A stretch of 40,514 nt of DNA from the NCBI GenBank assembly GCA_964568675.1, contig CAZMQV010000026.1, forward strand, positions 1-40,514. The letters run 5' to 3'. The position numbers were made by a program, and so were the translations under genes. The DNA comes from UPXZ01 sp964568675 (lineage in GTDB: Bacteria; Bacteroidota; Bacteroidia; Bacteroidales; Paludibacteraceae). The notes beneath the pieces are model-generated. The model worked only from the letters and a program-made list of their open reading frames with translations, did no database searches and was not told the DNA's origin. Shown here one piece after another: positions 32,782 to 40,514 of the stretch. The number at the start of each line of letters is the position of its first letter. Positions within the stretch are counted from its first letter, which is position 1.

Positions 32782-34560
32782 TTATTCGTTTGAGAAATGC
32801 ACCAACACATGGCGGTACGAATTGAAAATTTTTGATTTTGAAACAAATCCGATGTATCTTTTCTGATCGTCAACTACGGGCAGATTCCATGCGCCTGAAT
32901 CTTCAAACACCTGCATCACTTTTTCCATCGGCATTTCATAATTAACCGTTGCAGGTGGCGCAATCATCAATTGCCCTACAGTATATCTGTCGTAATAATC
33001 GGGTTGAAACATGATATTGCGCACTTCGTCGAGCAACAACACGCCCAAAAACTTCCTTGTATCAGGATTTACAACCGGAAATATATTTCTTTTTGATTGG
33101 GATATTATTCTTACAAGTTCTCCCAACGACATTTTAGGGTCAAGCTCTGTCAAATCCGTTTCTATCACATTCTCCATTTTCAGCAAGGTCAACACCGCTT
33201 TATCTTTATGATGTGTTATCAATTCACCTTTTTGCGCCAAACGAACAGCGTAGATATTATGTCGTTGGAACATACGAATCGTAATAAATGAGGTGGTGGA
33301 AACTATCATCAAAGGCATGAACAAATGATAACCGCCGGTTAGTTCTGCGATAAGAAATATCCCCGTCAGAGGCGCATGCATCACCCCGGACATCACTCCG
33401 GACATTCCTCCTAAAGCAAAATTAGACACTGGCGCGGTAATCCCAAACTGCCCCATCAAAGTAGCTACGATGAAACCCGTAAGACAACCTACAAACAACG
33501 ACGGTGCAAACAATCCTCCTACTCCTCCCGGACTTGTAGTAGCTGTGGCCGCAAACATCTTAAAAACAACTATCAGTGAAAGATACGCGACTAAAACCCA
33601 CACATTTCCGCCATAACTCGCCACAAAGCTTCGTTCGAGAGCTACATTCACATTTCCATTCAGCAGCGCTTCGATAGTCTCATAGCCTTCGCCATACAAT
33701 GGAGGAAAAAGAAAAATGAGAACCCCAAGCGATATGGCACCAATTATAAGTTTCTGCACCGGGCGTTTTATATTTCTGTAGAATTTCTCCAAAAAGGTCA
33801 TTCCTCGCGTGAAATAAAGTGAAATCAATCCACAAACAATCCCCAAAACAATAAGCTGAGGGATTGTAGAAACCTGAAACGATTCGTAAACAGAGAATTG
33901 GAACATGAAAGAACTGCCGGTGAGTAAATAGGCAAGCGAAGCTGCAGTTACCGACGAAATAAGTAACGGGATGATTGAAGTCATCGTCATATCAAGCATC
34001 AGCACTTCGAGCGTGAATACTACACCCGCTATCGGTGCTTTGAAAATACCGCTTACAGCTCCTGCCGCACCACAGCCCAGAAGCAACATCATGGTTTTTT
34101 GATCTTGTTTGAAAAAATTGCCTAAATTAGAGCCAATGGCAGATCCGGTGAGCACAATGGGCGATTCGGCACCGACCGAACCTCCAAATCCAATAGTAAC
34201 AGCACTTCCCACAATCGAAGTCCACACATTGTGTAATTTGATTATTGATTTCCGTTGCGATATCGCGTATAGGATTCGTGTTACTCCATGACTGATATCA
34301 TCTTTCACAATGTATCGTACAAAAAGATAGGAAAGAGTAATCCCGATGGCGGGGAAAAGCAAATACCAATAATTGACTTCTTCGGTCGGGAATCTATCTG
34401 TCAACAAATTTTGAATCCAATGAATAGCCAGTTTAAGTATTACTCCTGCCAAAGCGGTGAGAATACCAATGATAAAACTTAAAATAAGTATAAAATTACG
34501 CTGTGGAATGTACTTTTCGCGCCATTCGTGCAATGAAGAATATTTGGGGTTGATTGTCAT
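32782..34560 (-). CDS. CLC-family chloride channel/transporter with CBS domains
   Basis: An inner-membrane anion carrier of 592 residues. The membrane part (about 20-435) contains GGSVGAESPIV near residue 126-136, corresponding to the GKEGP motif with the gating Glu at 132, and GGVGGLFAPSLFVG near 350 (GxFxP). Residues 455-590 are two CBS domains, predicted to bind adenine nucleotides (VIETDLTELDPKMSLGELV and APPATVNYEMPMEKVMQVF). The Glu that carries protons in E. coli ClcA (Glu203) aligns with Val186 here (FTLEV), a pattern of CLC channels. A TATCTTTG promoter is 22 bases before the start. xseB follows 12 bases downstream. Confidence 0.92.
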   Translation of the reverse strand: MTINPKYSSLHEWREKYIPQRNFILILSFIIGILTALAGVILKLAIHWIQNLLTDRFPTEEVNYWYLLFPAIGITLSYLFVRYIVKDDISHGVTRILYAISQRKSIIKLHNVWTSIVGSAVTIGFGGSVGAESPIVLTGSAIGSNLGNFFKQDQKTMMLLLGCGAAGAVSGIFKAPIAGVVFTLEVLMLDMTMTSIIPLLISSVTAASLAYLLTGSSFMFQFSVYESFQVSTIPQLIVLGIVCGLISLYFTRGMTFLEKFYRNIKRPVQKLIIGAISLGVLIFLFPPLYGEGYETIEALLNGNVNVALERSFVASYGGNVWVLVAYLSLIVVFKMFAATATTSPGGVGGLFAPSLFVGCLTGFIVATLMGQFGITAPVSNFALGGMSGVMSGVMHAPLTGIFLIAELTGGYHLFMPLMIVSTTSFITIRMFQRHNIYAVRLAQKGELITHHKDKAVLTLLKMENVIETDLTELDPKMSLGELVRIISQSKRNIFPVVNPDTRKFLGVLLLDEVRNIMFQPDYYDRYTVGQLMIAPPATVNYEMPMEKVMQVFEDSGAWNLPVVDDQKRYIGFVSKSKIFNSYRHVLVHFSNE

Positions 34561-34582
34561 TATCTATTTCAAACTTAGTTTA

Positions 34583-34590
34583 CAAAGATA
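34583..34590 (-). promoter_or_regulatory. -7 element of the CLC-xseB operon
   Basis: On the minus strand TATCTTTG (34590-34583) lies 22 bases before the ATG of the CLC gene. No -33 TTG is clear. Confidence 0.5.
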
Positions 34591-34716
34591 AAGTATTCTT
34601 CGGAAATGATAAAATGATAAGTATGATAAAGCAAGATATGATACCATATATTTTTCAAGCTTAATTCATATAGATTAAAGCGTGAAACACGTTACACCCC
34701 AACACAACACACCGTT

Positions 34717-36120
34717 CTACACTCCTTTGCCTTTAAAAAGTATCTCTAATGTATAAATAATTATCTTCAGGTCGGTCATCAAGTTCATATTTTCGAGATA
34801 AACGATATCATAATTTAGTCTTTCTATCATTTTCTCTATCGTATCCGAATAACCTATTTTAATTGGTCCCCAAGAAGTAAGTCCGGGTTGCAAACGATAA
34901 ATAAGACAATAATAGGGCGCCTCCTTAATAATTTGTTCGATGTAGTATTTTCGTTCAGGACGTGGACCTACAATGCTCATTTCTCCTTTTATAACATTGA
35001 CAAATTGTGGAATTTCGTCCAAACGATATTTGCGCAATACCCGCCCTATTTTGGTTATCCGCTCATCGTCAGGGCTACTCAGTTTTGGCACTCCTTTTTC
35101 TGAATCCACATACATCGTTCGGAATTTAAGCATACTAAATTCTTTACCATGTAGCCCAACGCGGCTTTGTTTGTAAAAAACGGATCCGCGCGAATCTAAT
35201 TTTATGAGTATTGAAAAATACAATAAAATAGGAGATAACAAAACAAGACTAAGAAATGAAGCCGAGATATCAAACGCTCGTTTAACACACAATTCCCAAT
35301 CACTCATTGAAAGCTGAGTAATACTCACCAGAGGTTGCATTCCATGACGCTGGAAACGCACCTTACCTGTAAGGATTTCGTATAATCCCGGTGTGAATTG
35401 AATCTCCACATCATACTGAAACAATTTGTTTATTATTTCAAATATTCGTTTTTCATTAGCATTGTCGAGCGCGATTAGCACCTCTTTAATTTGCTTGTTT
35501 TCAATAACTTTACCAATATCAAACATATTACCCAACACCATATCGGTAGCAACTTTTTGAACCAGACTATCCGTTTTTATAAATCCGACTACAGTATTAA
35601 AATGAAGAGCATTCTCCATCTCGTTCTGCAATTTTAGAGCATTTTCACCCGTACCCACAATCAAGGTATTTATTGTCCATTTTCGCTTCTTAATATTTCT
35701 ATTAATAAAACTTGTTTGAACAAGTCTTACCGAATACGTAACAATAAATAAAAGTAAAAAAAGCACCAAAAGAGAATAATAATAATGTTCATAGCTCACC
35801 ACCAAATCATCGAGCAGCAACGTAAAGAAAATAATGATAGATATAAGAGCGCTGGAAAAAAAAGTAGTTAAAAAATCAACGAAGCGCGACTCCTTTATCG
35901 GATTGACATAGTAGCCCGATAGGTAATTGATAAAAAAACACAAGAGTGGGAATAGAGCAAGATTGGTGTAATAATTAAAATTAGGCACAAAAACGGTAAC
36001 ATGCTGGAAAAGAACGCCATCATTAACTACACGCCGAAAAATCATAAACAGAATCCACACAACGACAGCTGCTATCAGATCAATAAAAGCAAAACGATAG
36101 ATAAGTAGTTTTTTATTCAT
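34717..36120 (-). CDS. Polyprenyl-phosphate sugar-1-phosphate transferase (exopolysaccharide/O-unit priming)
   Basis: A 467-residue inner-membrane enzyme that starts a surface glycan by moving a sugar-1-phosphate to undecaprenyl phosphate. It has four N-terminal membrane segments (about 8-145), a cytoplasmic nucleotide-sugar-like domain (150-265, NTLIVGTGENALKLQNEM), another membrane helix (about 275-310), and the C-terminal catalytic domain (270-467) with KRAFDISASFLSLVLLSP, VFYKQSRVGLHGKEF, KFRTM and DEIPQFVNVIKGEMSIVGPRPE, the WbaP/WcaJ signature. It lies 10 bases after tsaC on the same strand. No other glycosyltransferase is next to it, so it may serve a glycan encoded elsewhere. Confidence 0.93.
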   Translation of the reverse strand: MNKKLLIYRFAFIDLIAAVVVWILFMIFRRVVNDGVLFQHVTVFVPNFNYYTNLALFPLLCFFINYLSGYYVNPIKESRFVDFLTTFFSSALISIIIFFTLLLDDLVVSYEHYYYSLLVLFLLLFIVTYSVRLVQTSFINRNIKKRKWTINTLIVGTGENALKLQNEMENALHFNTVVGFIKTDSLVQKVATDMVLGNMFDIGKVIENKQIKEVLIALDNANEKRIFEIINKLFQYDVEIQFTPGLYEILTGKVRFQRHGMQPLVSITQLSMSDWELCVKRAFDISASFLSLVLLSPILLYFSILIKLDSRGSVFYKQSRVGLHGKEFSMLKFRTMYVDSEKGVPKLSSPDDERITKIGRVLRKYRLDEIPQFVNVIKGEMSIVGPRPERKYYIEQIIKEAPYYCLIYRLQPGLTSWGPIKIGYSDTIEKMIERLNYDIVYLENMNLMTDLKIIIYTLEILFKGKGV

Positions 36121-36130
36121 TTCACCTCAC

Positions 36131-36694
36131 TCATGAACGGATAATTTCAATTTCATTTCCAACACCTAATTTTATGATAGAACTTGCTTTCGCGGGAGTA
36201 GTATCCTCTTGTCTGAAATTGACAACATAATCAACTGCTTCAATAATTTCAGGGGATATTTCTTCGAAACAAGAAGGCGCTTTTTCTCCACTAATATTTG
36301 CCGATGTTGATACAATGGGCTTTCGAAATCGTTCGCAAAGTGTTTTTGAAAACACTTCACTCGTTACCCGAATACCGATTGTTCCATCTTCGGATATCAG
36401 ATTAGAAGCCAAATTCTTAGCGCCCGGATATATTATTGTTAATGGTTTGTCGGTTAATGCGATTAAATCCCAAGCCATGTCGGGAACAACTTCTATATAA
36501 GCCTGTAATTTCGCATCCGAGTCAATAAGAACGAGCATCGATTTCGATTCAGCTCTCTTTTTTATTGAATAAATTCGTTGAACTGCTTTTTCATTGGTCG
36601 CATCACACCCTAAACCCCAAATTGTATCCGTCGGGTATAAAATTACCCCACCTTGACGCAACACTTCAATTGCATTTTTTATTTCATTCTTCAT
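36131..36694 (-). CDS. tsaC: Threonylcarbamoyl-AMP synthase (Sua5/YrdC/TsaC)
   Basis: TsaC makes threonylcarbamoyl-AMP from threonine, bicarbonate and ATP for t6A at position 37 of ANN-decoding tRNAs. The protein is a single YrdC domain: GGVILYPTDTIWGLGCDAT near the start, IKKRAESKSMLVLI near 55 and STSANISGEKAP near 135. I chose the ATG at 36694 (MKNEIKNAIEVL) because it matches family N-termini; another in-frame ATG at 36706 adds MKFI. The last 50 residues are short compared with Sua5 proteins, which carry an extra domain. Confidence 0.93.
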   Translation of the reverse strand: MKNEIKNAIEVLRQGGVILYPTDTIWGLGCDATNEKAVQRIYSIKKRAESKSMLVLIDSDAKLQAYIEVVPDMAWDLIALTDKPLTIIYPGAKNLASNLISEDGTIGIRVTSEVFSKTLCERFRKPIVSTSANISGEKAPSCFEEISPEIIEAVDYVVNFRQEDTTPAKASSIIKLGVGNEIEIIRS

Positions 36695-36805
36695 TATAAA
36701 CTTCATTTTTAACTAAAAACGAGATAATTCAATTTTTATTTCAATGACATGCCGATAAAATAAAGTATTGGAAGCAATAAATCACTAAAAAAATCAATTA
36801 ACCAC

Positions 36806-36836
36806 TTGCATTTTCGAAGATTAGTAGTTAGATTTG
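36806..36836 (+). promoter_or_regulatory. Promoter of the ald-like gene
   Basis: TTG at 36806-36808 and TAGATTTG at 36829-36836 are separated by 20 bases, an excellent match. The ATG is 32 bases downstream. Confidence 0.75.
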
Positions 36837-36867
36837 TATTAATAAAGAAAACAAACACAATTGAATT

Positions 36868-38070
36868 ATGGCACATTTACCTAAAGATAAAAGCATGCTT
36901 TTCCCGGAGGAGTGTTTAATTCGGGAAATATCCGGAAAACCACGCTTGTCTATTGGCATCCCACGCGAAAACCCCAATTCTGAAACACGTCTGGCATTGA
37001 CTCCGGAAGGTGTGGAGATTATCACTGAAGAAGGCCATAGTGTTTATGTACAACGTGGCGCCGGTGATCCAATGTCATATTCCGACATACAATATAGCGA
37101 AGCAGGCGCTTATCTGGTGAACGATGCCGTTGATGTTTTCGGAGCTGATATCGTTTTTAAAATAGCCCCTCCAACTCCCCAAGAGCTAAATCTGATGAAC
37201 GATAGGGCTACCATCTTCTCAATGCTCCAATTAAGCAACCTTTCGCGTGAATCAATAGAAGTGATTATGCGAAAAAAGATGAACGCATTTGCATACGAAT
37301 TGATAAAAGACGAGCAACGTGCCTTCCCGATAGTCAATTCCATCGCTGAAATTGAAGGCAATACAGCCATAGCTGTCATTTCCGATTTAATGAGTAGTGA
37401 ACGAGGCGGCAAAGGCATTTTACTTGGTGGAGTTGCCGGCATCAGCCCGCCGGAAATTGTAATTCTTGGAGCTAGCATCACAGGCTCAGTTGCAGCACGA
37501 GCTGCTCTCGGACTGGGAGCAATGGTAAAAGTATTTGATCACGACATCAATAAACTTCGAAAAATTCAACATTATCTCGGCAGACAAGTATTCACTTCAG
37601 TTATCCATCCAAACGTCCTTTTCAAGGCATTAGCTTCGGCAGATGCTGTTATTGGAAATTTACGCTACATCAACGGTTCCGACCGTTTTATGGTTTCTGA
37701 CGACTTAGTAAAAACGATGAAAAAGGGCGCGGTAATTGTGGATTTAAGCGTGGATCAAGGAGGATGTTTCGAAACCTCAGAATGCAGAACATTAGCAAAC
37801 CCAATTTTCGAAAAATTCGGTATAATTCATTATTGTGTTCCAAACATTTCGGCACGAGTTGGTAGAACAACATCAATGGCTTTGAGCAATATCCTGACAC
37901 CTATCATTATGAAAATAGGCGAGTCCGGAAGTGTGAAACAATCTGTAGCGGAAAGTCTGGGGTTCAGACATGGAGCCTATGTTTATAATGGCATAATGGT
38001 AAATCATCTTATTGGGGATTTTTACAACATCCCATCACACGAAATCGGGCTTTTCTTAACTGGCTTCTAA
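36868..38070 (+). CDS. Alanine dehydrogenase/PNT-family protein with altered active site
   Basis: A 400-residue protein of the alanine dehydrogenase / transhydrogenase-alpha family. LSIGIPRENPNSETRLALTPEGV near 27-49 and GHSVYVQRGAG near 56 match the substrate domain. VILGASITGSVAARAALGLGA near 205 is the NAD fold (GxxxxG instead of GAGxxG), and VDLSVDQGGCFE near 290 keeps the family Asp. Two residues essential in Mycobacterium alanine dehydrogenase, Lys75 and His96, align with Ala100 and Gln121 here. The N-terminal extension (1-25) is unusual. A strong promoter precedes it and rel follows after 46 bases. Bacteroidota genomes often name this protein alanine dehydrogenase; the activity is uncertain. 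Confidence 0.85.
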   Translation: MAHLPKDKSMLFPEECLIREISGKPRLSIGIPRENPNSETRLALTPEGVEIITEEGHSVYVQRGAGDPMSYSDIQYSEAGAYLVNDAVDVFGADIVFKIAPPTPQELNLMNDRATIFSMLQLSNLSRESIEVIMRKKMNAFAYELIKDEQRAFPIVNSIAEIEGNTAIAVISDLMSSERGGKGILLGGVAGISPPEIVILGASITGSVAARAALGLGAMVKVFDHDINKLRKIQHYLGRQVFTSVIHPNVLFKALASADAVIGNLRYINGSDRFMVSDDLVKTMKKGAVIVDLSVDQGGCFETSECRTLANPIFEKFGIIHYCVPNISARVGRTTSMALSNILTPIIMKIGESGSVKQSVAESLGFRHGAYVYNGIMVNHLIGDFYNIPSHEIGLFLTGF

Positions 38071-38116
38071 AAAAAAATCACAAAACGGAATCTATCTAAA
38101 CAATCTGAATCTATCT

Positions 38117-40396
38117 ATGAGCAATAATTCTAAAAAAACCATTGACGACGAAGCCTTAGTACAAAAAGAATTTGATGAATTACTCCAGAGCTACATAAAT
38201 TCGAATCATCGGAAAAAAGTAGATTTAATTCAAAAGGCTTTCAATTTTGCACATAGCGCTCATAAAGATTTACGTCGGCGCTCGGGCGAACCTTATATTC
38301 TTCATCCAATTGCTGTTGCCAAAATAGTACTTAATGAAATCGGACTTGGTTCGACATCCATTTGCGCGGCATTGCTACACGATGTAGTAGAAGATACTGA
38401 CTACACTGTAGAAGACATTTCTAATCATTTCGGACCTAAGATAGCTCAAATAGTTGATGGGTTGACAAAAATTTCAGGAGGCGTTTTTGGAGCCAAAGCA
38501 TCTGCTCAAGCCGAAAATTTCAGGAAGCTTTTGATTACTATGTCCGAGGACATTCGCGTTATTTTAATCAAAATAGCCGACAGATTGCACAATATGCGTA
38601 CCTTGGGGTCCATGCCTCCGGCAAAACAATTTAAAATTGCCGGTGAAACAGAGTATATTTACGCCCCATTGGCTCATCGCCTCGGACTATTTCGAATCAA
38701 GACAGAACTTGAAAATCTTAGTTTCAAACACGAGCGTCCAGAAACTTATCATGAAATCGAACAGCGTTTAGCGGGAGAGAAAGAAGCCTTAGATAAATTC
38801 TTCAACGAATTTTCAACTCCTATAAATGATAAACTAAAATCGGAAGGATATAATTTTGAATTAAAGAAAAGGATTAAATCTATCTTTTCGATTTGGAATA
38901 AAATGACAAATCGAAATATCCCGTTCGAAGAAGTTTATGATATTCTGGCGTTGCGTATCATATTCGAGCCAAAAGAAGGCATAGAAGAAAGGGTGCAATG
39001 CTGGATGATTTATTCAGCAATTACTTCAATTTACAAACCTCACCCCGAACGAATAAGAGATTGGATTAGCACTCCAAAAGCTAATGGATATGAGGCACTT
39101 CACGTTACTGTAATGACTCCGGGGGGAAGGTGGGTAGAAATTCAAATTCGTAGCCGAAGAATGAATGAAATAGCAGAAAAAGGGCTTGCGGCACATTGGA
39201 AATACAAAACAGGGGGGAAAGCTGACTCTGAATCAGAATTGGATAAGTGGTTGAAAACAATCAAAGAACTCCTTGAAAATCCAGACCCAAATGCCATAGA
39301 CTTTATGGACACGTTCAAGATGAACCTTTTTTCATCCGAAATATTTATATTTACCCCTAAAGGCGACATTCGTACAATAGCCAAAGGAGCTACCGCGCTC
39401 GACTTTGCTTACATGCTGCATACCGAAATTGGCAATCAAAGTATCGCAGCAAAAGTGAATCACAAATTAGAACCACTCAACTGCACATTAAAAAGTGGTG
39501 ACCAGGTAGAAATTATCACGTCTAAAAAACAAGTACCCCAACGAGAATGGGTTGATTTTGTTACTACCGGACATGCAAAAACCAAATTATTAAATTACTT
39601 TAAGAAAGAAGATAAAAAAATCACACAATCGGGTAACCAACAAACTGAACAGGTTTTATTGTCAAACAATTTAGAAGTAAATAGCGCAAATCTAAATCAG
39701 ATTATTCAACACTTTAATCTTACTGACCCAAACGAACTATACCTGCAAGTAGGAAAAGGCATAATACATGCTGAAGATATAATAAACATTTTTTCAAAAC
39801 CTAAAACAGGTGGAATTTTCTCAAAAATAATAAGAAATCCTTTCAGCAGCTCATCTTCAGAGAAAAAAAACACAATCAAACCGGTAGAGGTAGCAAATGT
39901 TGAAAGCGAAAAATTTGACTTTAAGAAAACATACAAGTTAAACGAATTAAACAAAGACAAAGCATATATACTTTCGGACTGCTGTAGTCCAATTCCGGGT
40001 GATGAAATCTTGGGTTATGTCAACGACAACAACATGATAGTGGTGCATAAAAGACATTGTGAGCTGGTAAACATAATGAAAACACGTTTCGGAAACAGGT
40101 TAGTAAACGTAGAATGGGGAGCATATAAACTTCAAAATTTTCTTGAAACCTTGGAGGTGAAAGGTATTGACAAAGTAGGAATGCTTATTGAAATATTGAA
40201 AGTAATTTCAGAGGAATTCAATGTTAATATGAAAAGCATCAACATTCAAAGCGATAATGGATTATTCATCGGGCAGTTTGAAGTACTCGTTCACAATACC
40301 GATGATATTAATGTTCTGATCAAAAACATAAGTAAAATCCAAGAAGTAAATGCAGTTTATCGAGTAATTAAAGATAACATCGAGAAGCAAAATTAA
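38117..40396 (+). CDS. rel: Bifunctional (p)ppGpp synthetase/hydrolase
   Basis: This RelA/SpoT homolog makes and degrades the alarmone (p)ppGpp. At 759 residues it has the full layout. The HD hydrolase domain (about 45-195) has HPIAVAKIV, LLHDVVEDTDY and IKIADRLHNMRTL, so hydrolysis is intact. The synthetase domain (about 240-370) has RIKSIFSIWNKM, YDILALRIIF and ERIRDWISTPKANGYEALH; the R-x-R-D replaces the R-x-K-D motif of bifunctional enzymes, not the E-x-D-D of RelA-only enzymes. A TGS domain (about 395-455) and a C-terminal ACT domain (about 685-755) follow, with a DCCSPIPGDEI block near 618. It may share the promoter of the ald-like gene; no separate -7 element is clear in the 46-base gap. 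Confidence 0.97.
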   Translation: MSNNSKKTIDDEALVQKEFDELLQSYINSNHRKKVDLIQKAFNFAHSAHKDLRRRSGEPYILHPIAVAKIVLNEIGLGSTSICAALLHDVVEDTDYTVEDISNHFGPKIAQIVDGLTKISGGVFGAKASAQAENFRKLLITMSEDIRVILIKIADRLHNMRTLGSMPPAKQFKIAGETEYIYAPLAHRLGLFRIKTELENLSFKHERPETYHEIEQRLAGEKEALDKFFNEFSTPINDKLKSEGYNFELKKRIKSIFSIWNKMTNRNIPFEEVYDILALRIIFEPKEGIEERVQCWMIYSAITSIYKPHPERIRDWISTPKANGYEALHVTVMTPGGRWVEIQIRSRRMNEIAEKGLAAHWKYKTGGKADSESELDKWLKTIKELLENPDPNAIDFMDTFKMNLFSSEIFIFTPKGDIRTIAKGATALDFAYMLHTEIGNQSIAAKVNHKLEPLNCTLKSGDQVEIITSKKQVPQREWVDFVTTGHAKTKLLNYFKKEDKKITQSGNQQTEQVLLSNNLEVNSANLNQIIQHFNLTDPNELYLQVGKGIIHAEDIINIFSKPKTGGIFSKIIRNPFSSSSSEKKNTIKPVEVANVESEKFDFKKTYKLNELNKDKAYILSDCCSPIPGDEILGYVNDNNMIVVHKRHCELVNIMKTRFGNRLVNVEWGAYKLQNFLETLEVKGIDKVGMLIEILKVISEEFNVNMKSINIQSDNGLFIGQFEVLVHNTDDINVLIKNISKIQEVNAVYRVIKDNIEKQN

Positions 40397-40514
40397 TTTC
40401 ATTATAGAATAAGCAATAACTTGACAAAGAATATTACTTCGCAAAATCAATGCAATTATTATCCCATCCCCAATCAGTTTAAAGCAAAAAAAAGCGCGAT
40501 TTACATTACTGTAA

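Overview
The window looks like chromosomal DNA of a Bacteroidota, most probably a member of the Bacteroidales. The evidence is the gene set (type III glutamine synthetase, a DUF4270 lipoprotein, a short starch-synthase-like protein, a LID-less adenylate kinase, a methionine synthase without activation domain, a single bifunctional Rel/SpoT) and the recurring promoter element TAnnTTTG, often with a TTG 19-22 bases upstream. Bases are A/T-rich, there are few Shine-Dalgarno sequences, and almost all genes are ordinary housekeeping genes at full length.

Layout. 1-261 is a 42-bp tandem repeat that runs off the left edge. 388-6925 holds an exported coiled-coil protein, glnN, der and a DUF4270 lipoprotein. 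7068-13122 (minus) holds the short starch-synthase-like protein, two acyl-CoA synthetases of different families, and an XRE-cupin regulator in an operon with the second synthetase. A tRNA-Asp with a decayed copy in front of it sits between the two synthetases. 13539-17421 (plus) holds rubrerythrin, mnmD overlapping a PAP2 phosphatase, rpsO and hisS. 17516-27062 (minus) holds metH, gpmI, a small periplasmic protein with a TrmN6-type methyltransferase, a DUF438/PAS sensor with an exonuclease, and dnaN. 27063-29270 is a 2.2-kb gene-free stretch full of repeats. 29271-32559 (plus) is hpt-adk-obg-pgeF. 32572-36694 (minus) holds xseB with a CLC chloride transporter, then tsaC with a polyprenyl sugar-phosphate transferase. 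36868-40396 (plus) holds an alanine-dehydrogenase-like protein and rel.

Themes. Many genes serve translation and its quality (tRNA-Asp, hisS, rpsO, der, obg, mnmD, tsaC, TrmN6, rel). Others serve nitrogen and C1 metabolism (glnN, metH, ald-like), DNA replication and repair (dnaN, exonuclease, xseB), and the envelope (PAP2, sugar transferase, pgeF, lipoprotein).

I see no phage, CRISPR, toxin-antitoxin, secretion or defence locus, and no complete mobile element. The unusual material is noncoding: two 42-bp repeat arrays that share a layout, a mosaic of REP-like palindromes, two nine-base G/C tracts, a tRNA pseudogene, and hairpins lying directly against start codons (mnmD, obg). Several proteins also lack expected active-site residues: the ald-like protein, the starch-synthase-like protein, the CLC transporter and the DUF438 sensor. 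All family calls come from reading motifs by eye; no search was run.
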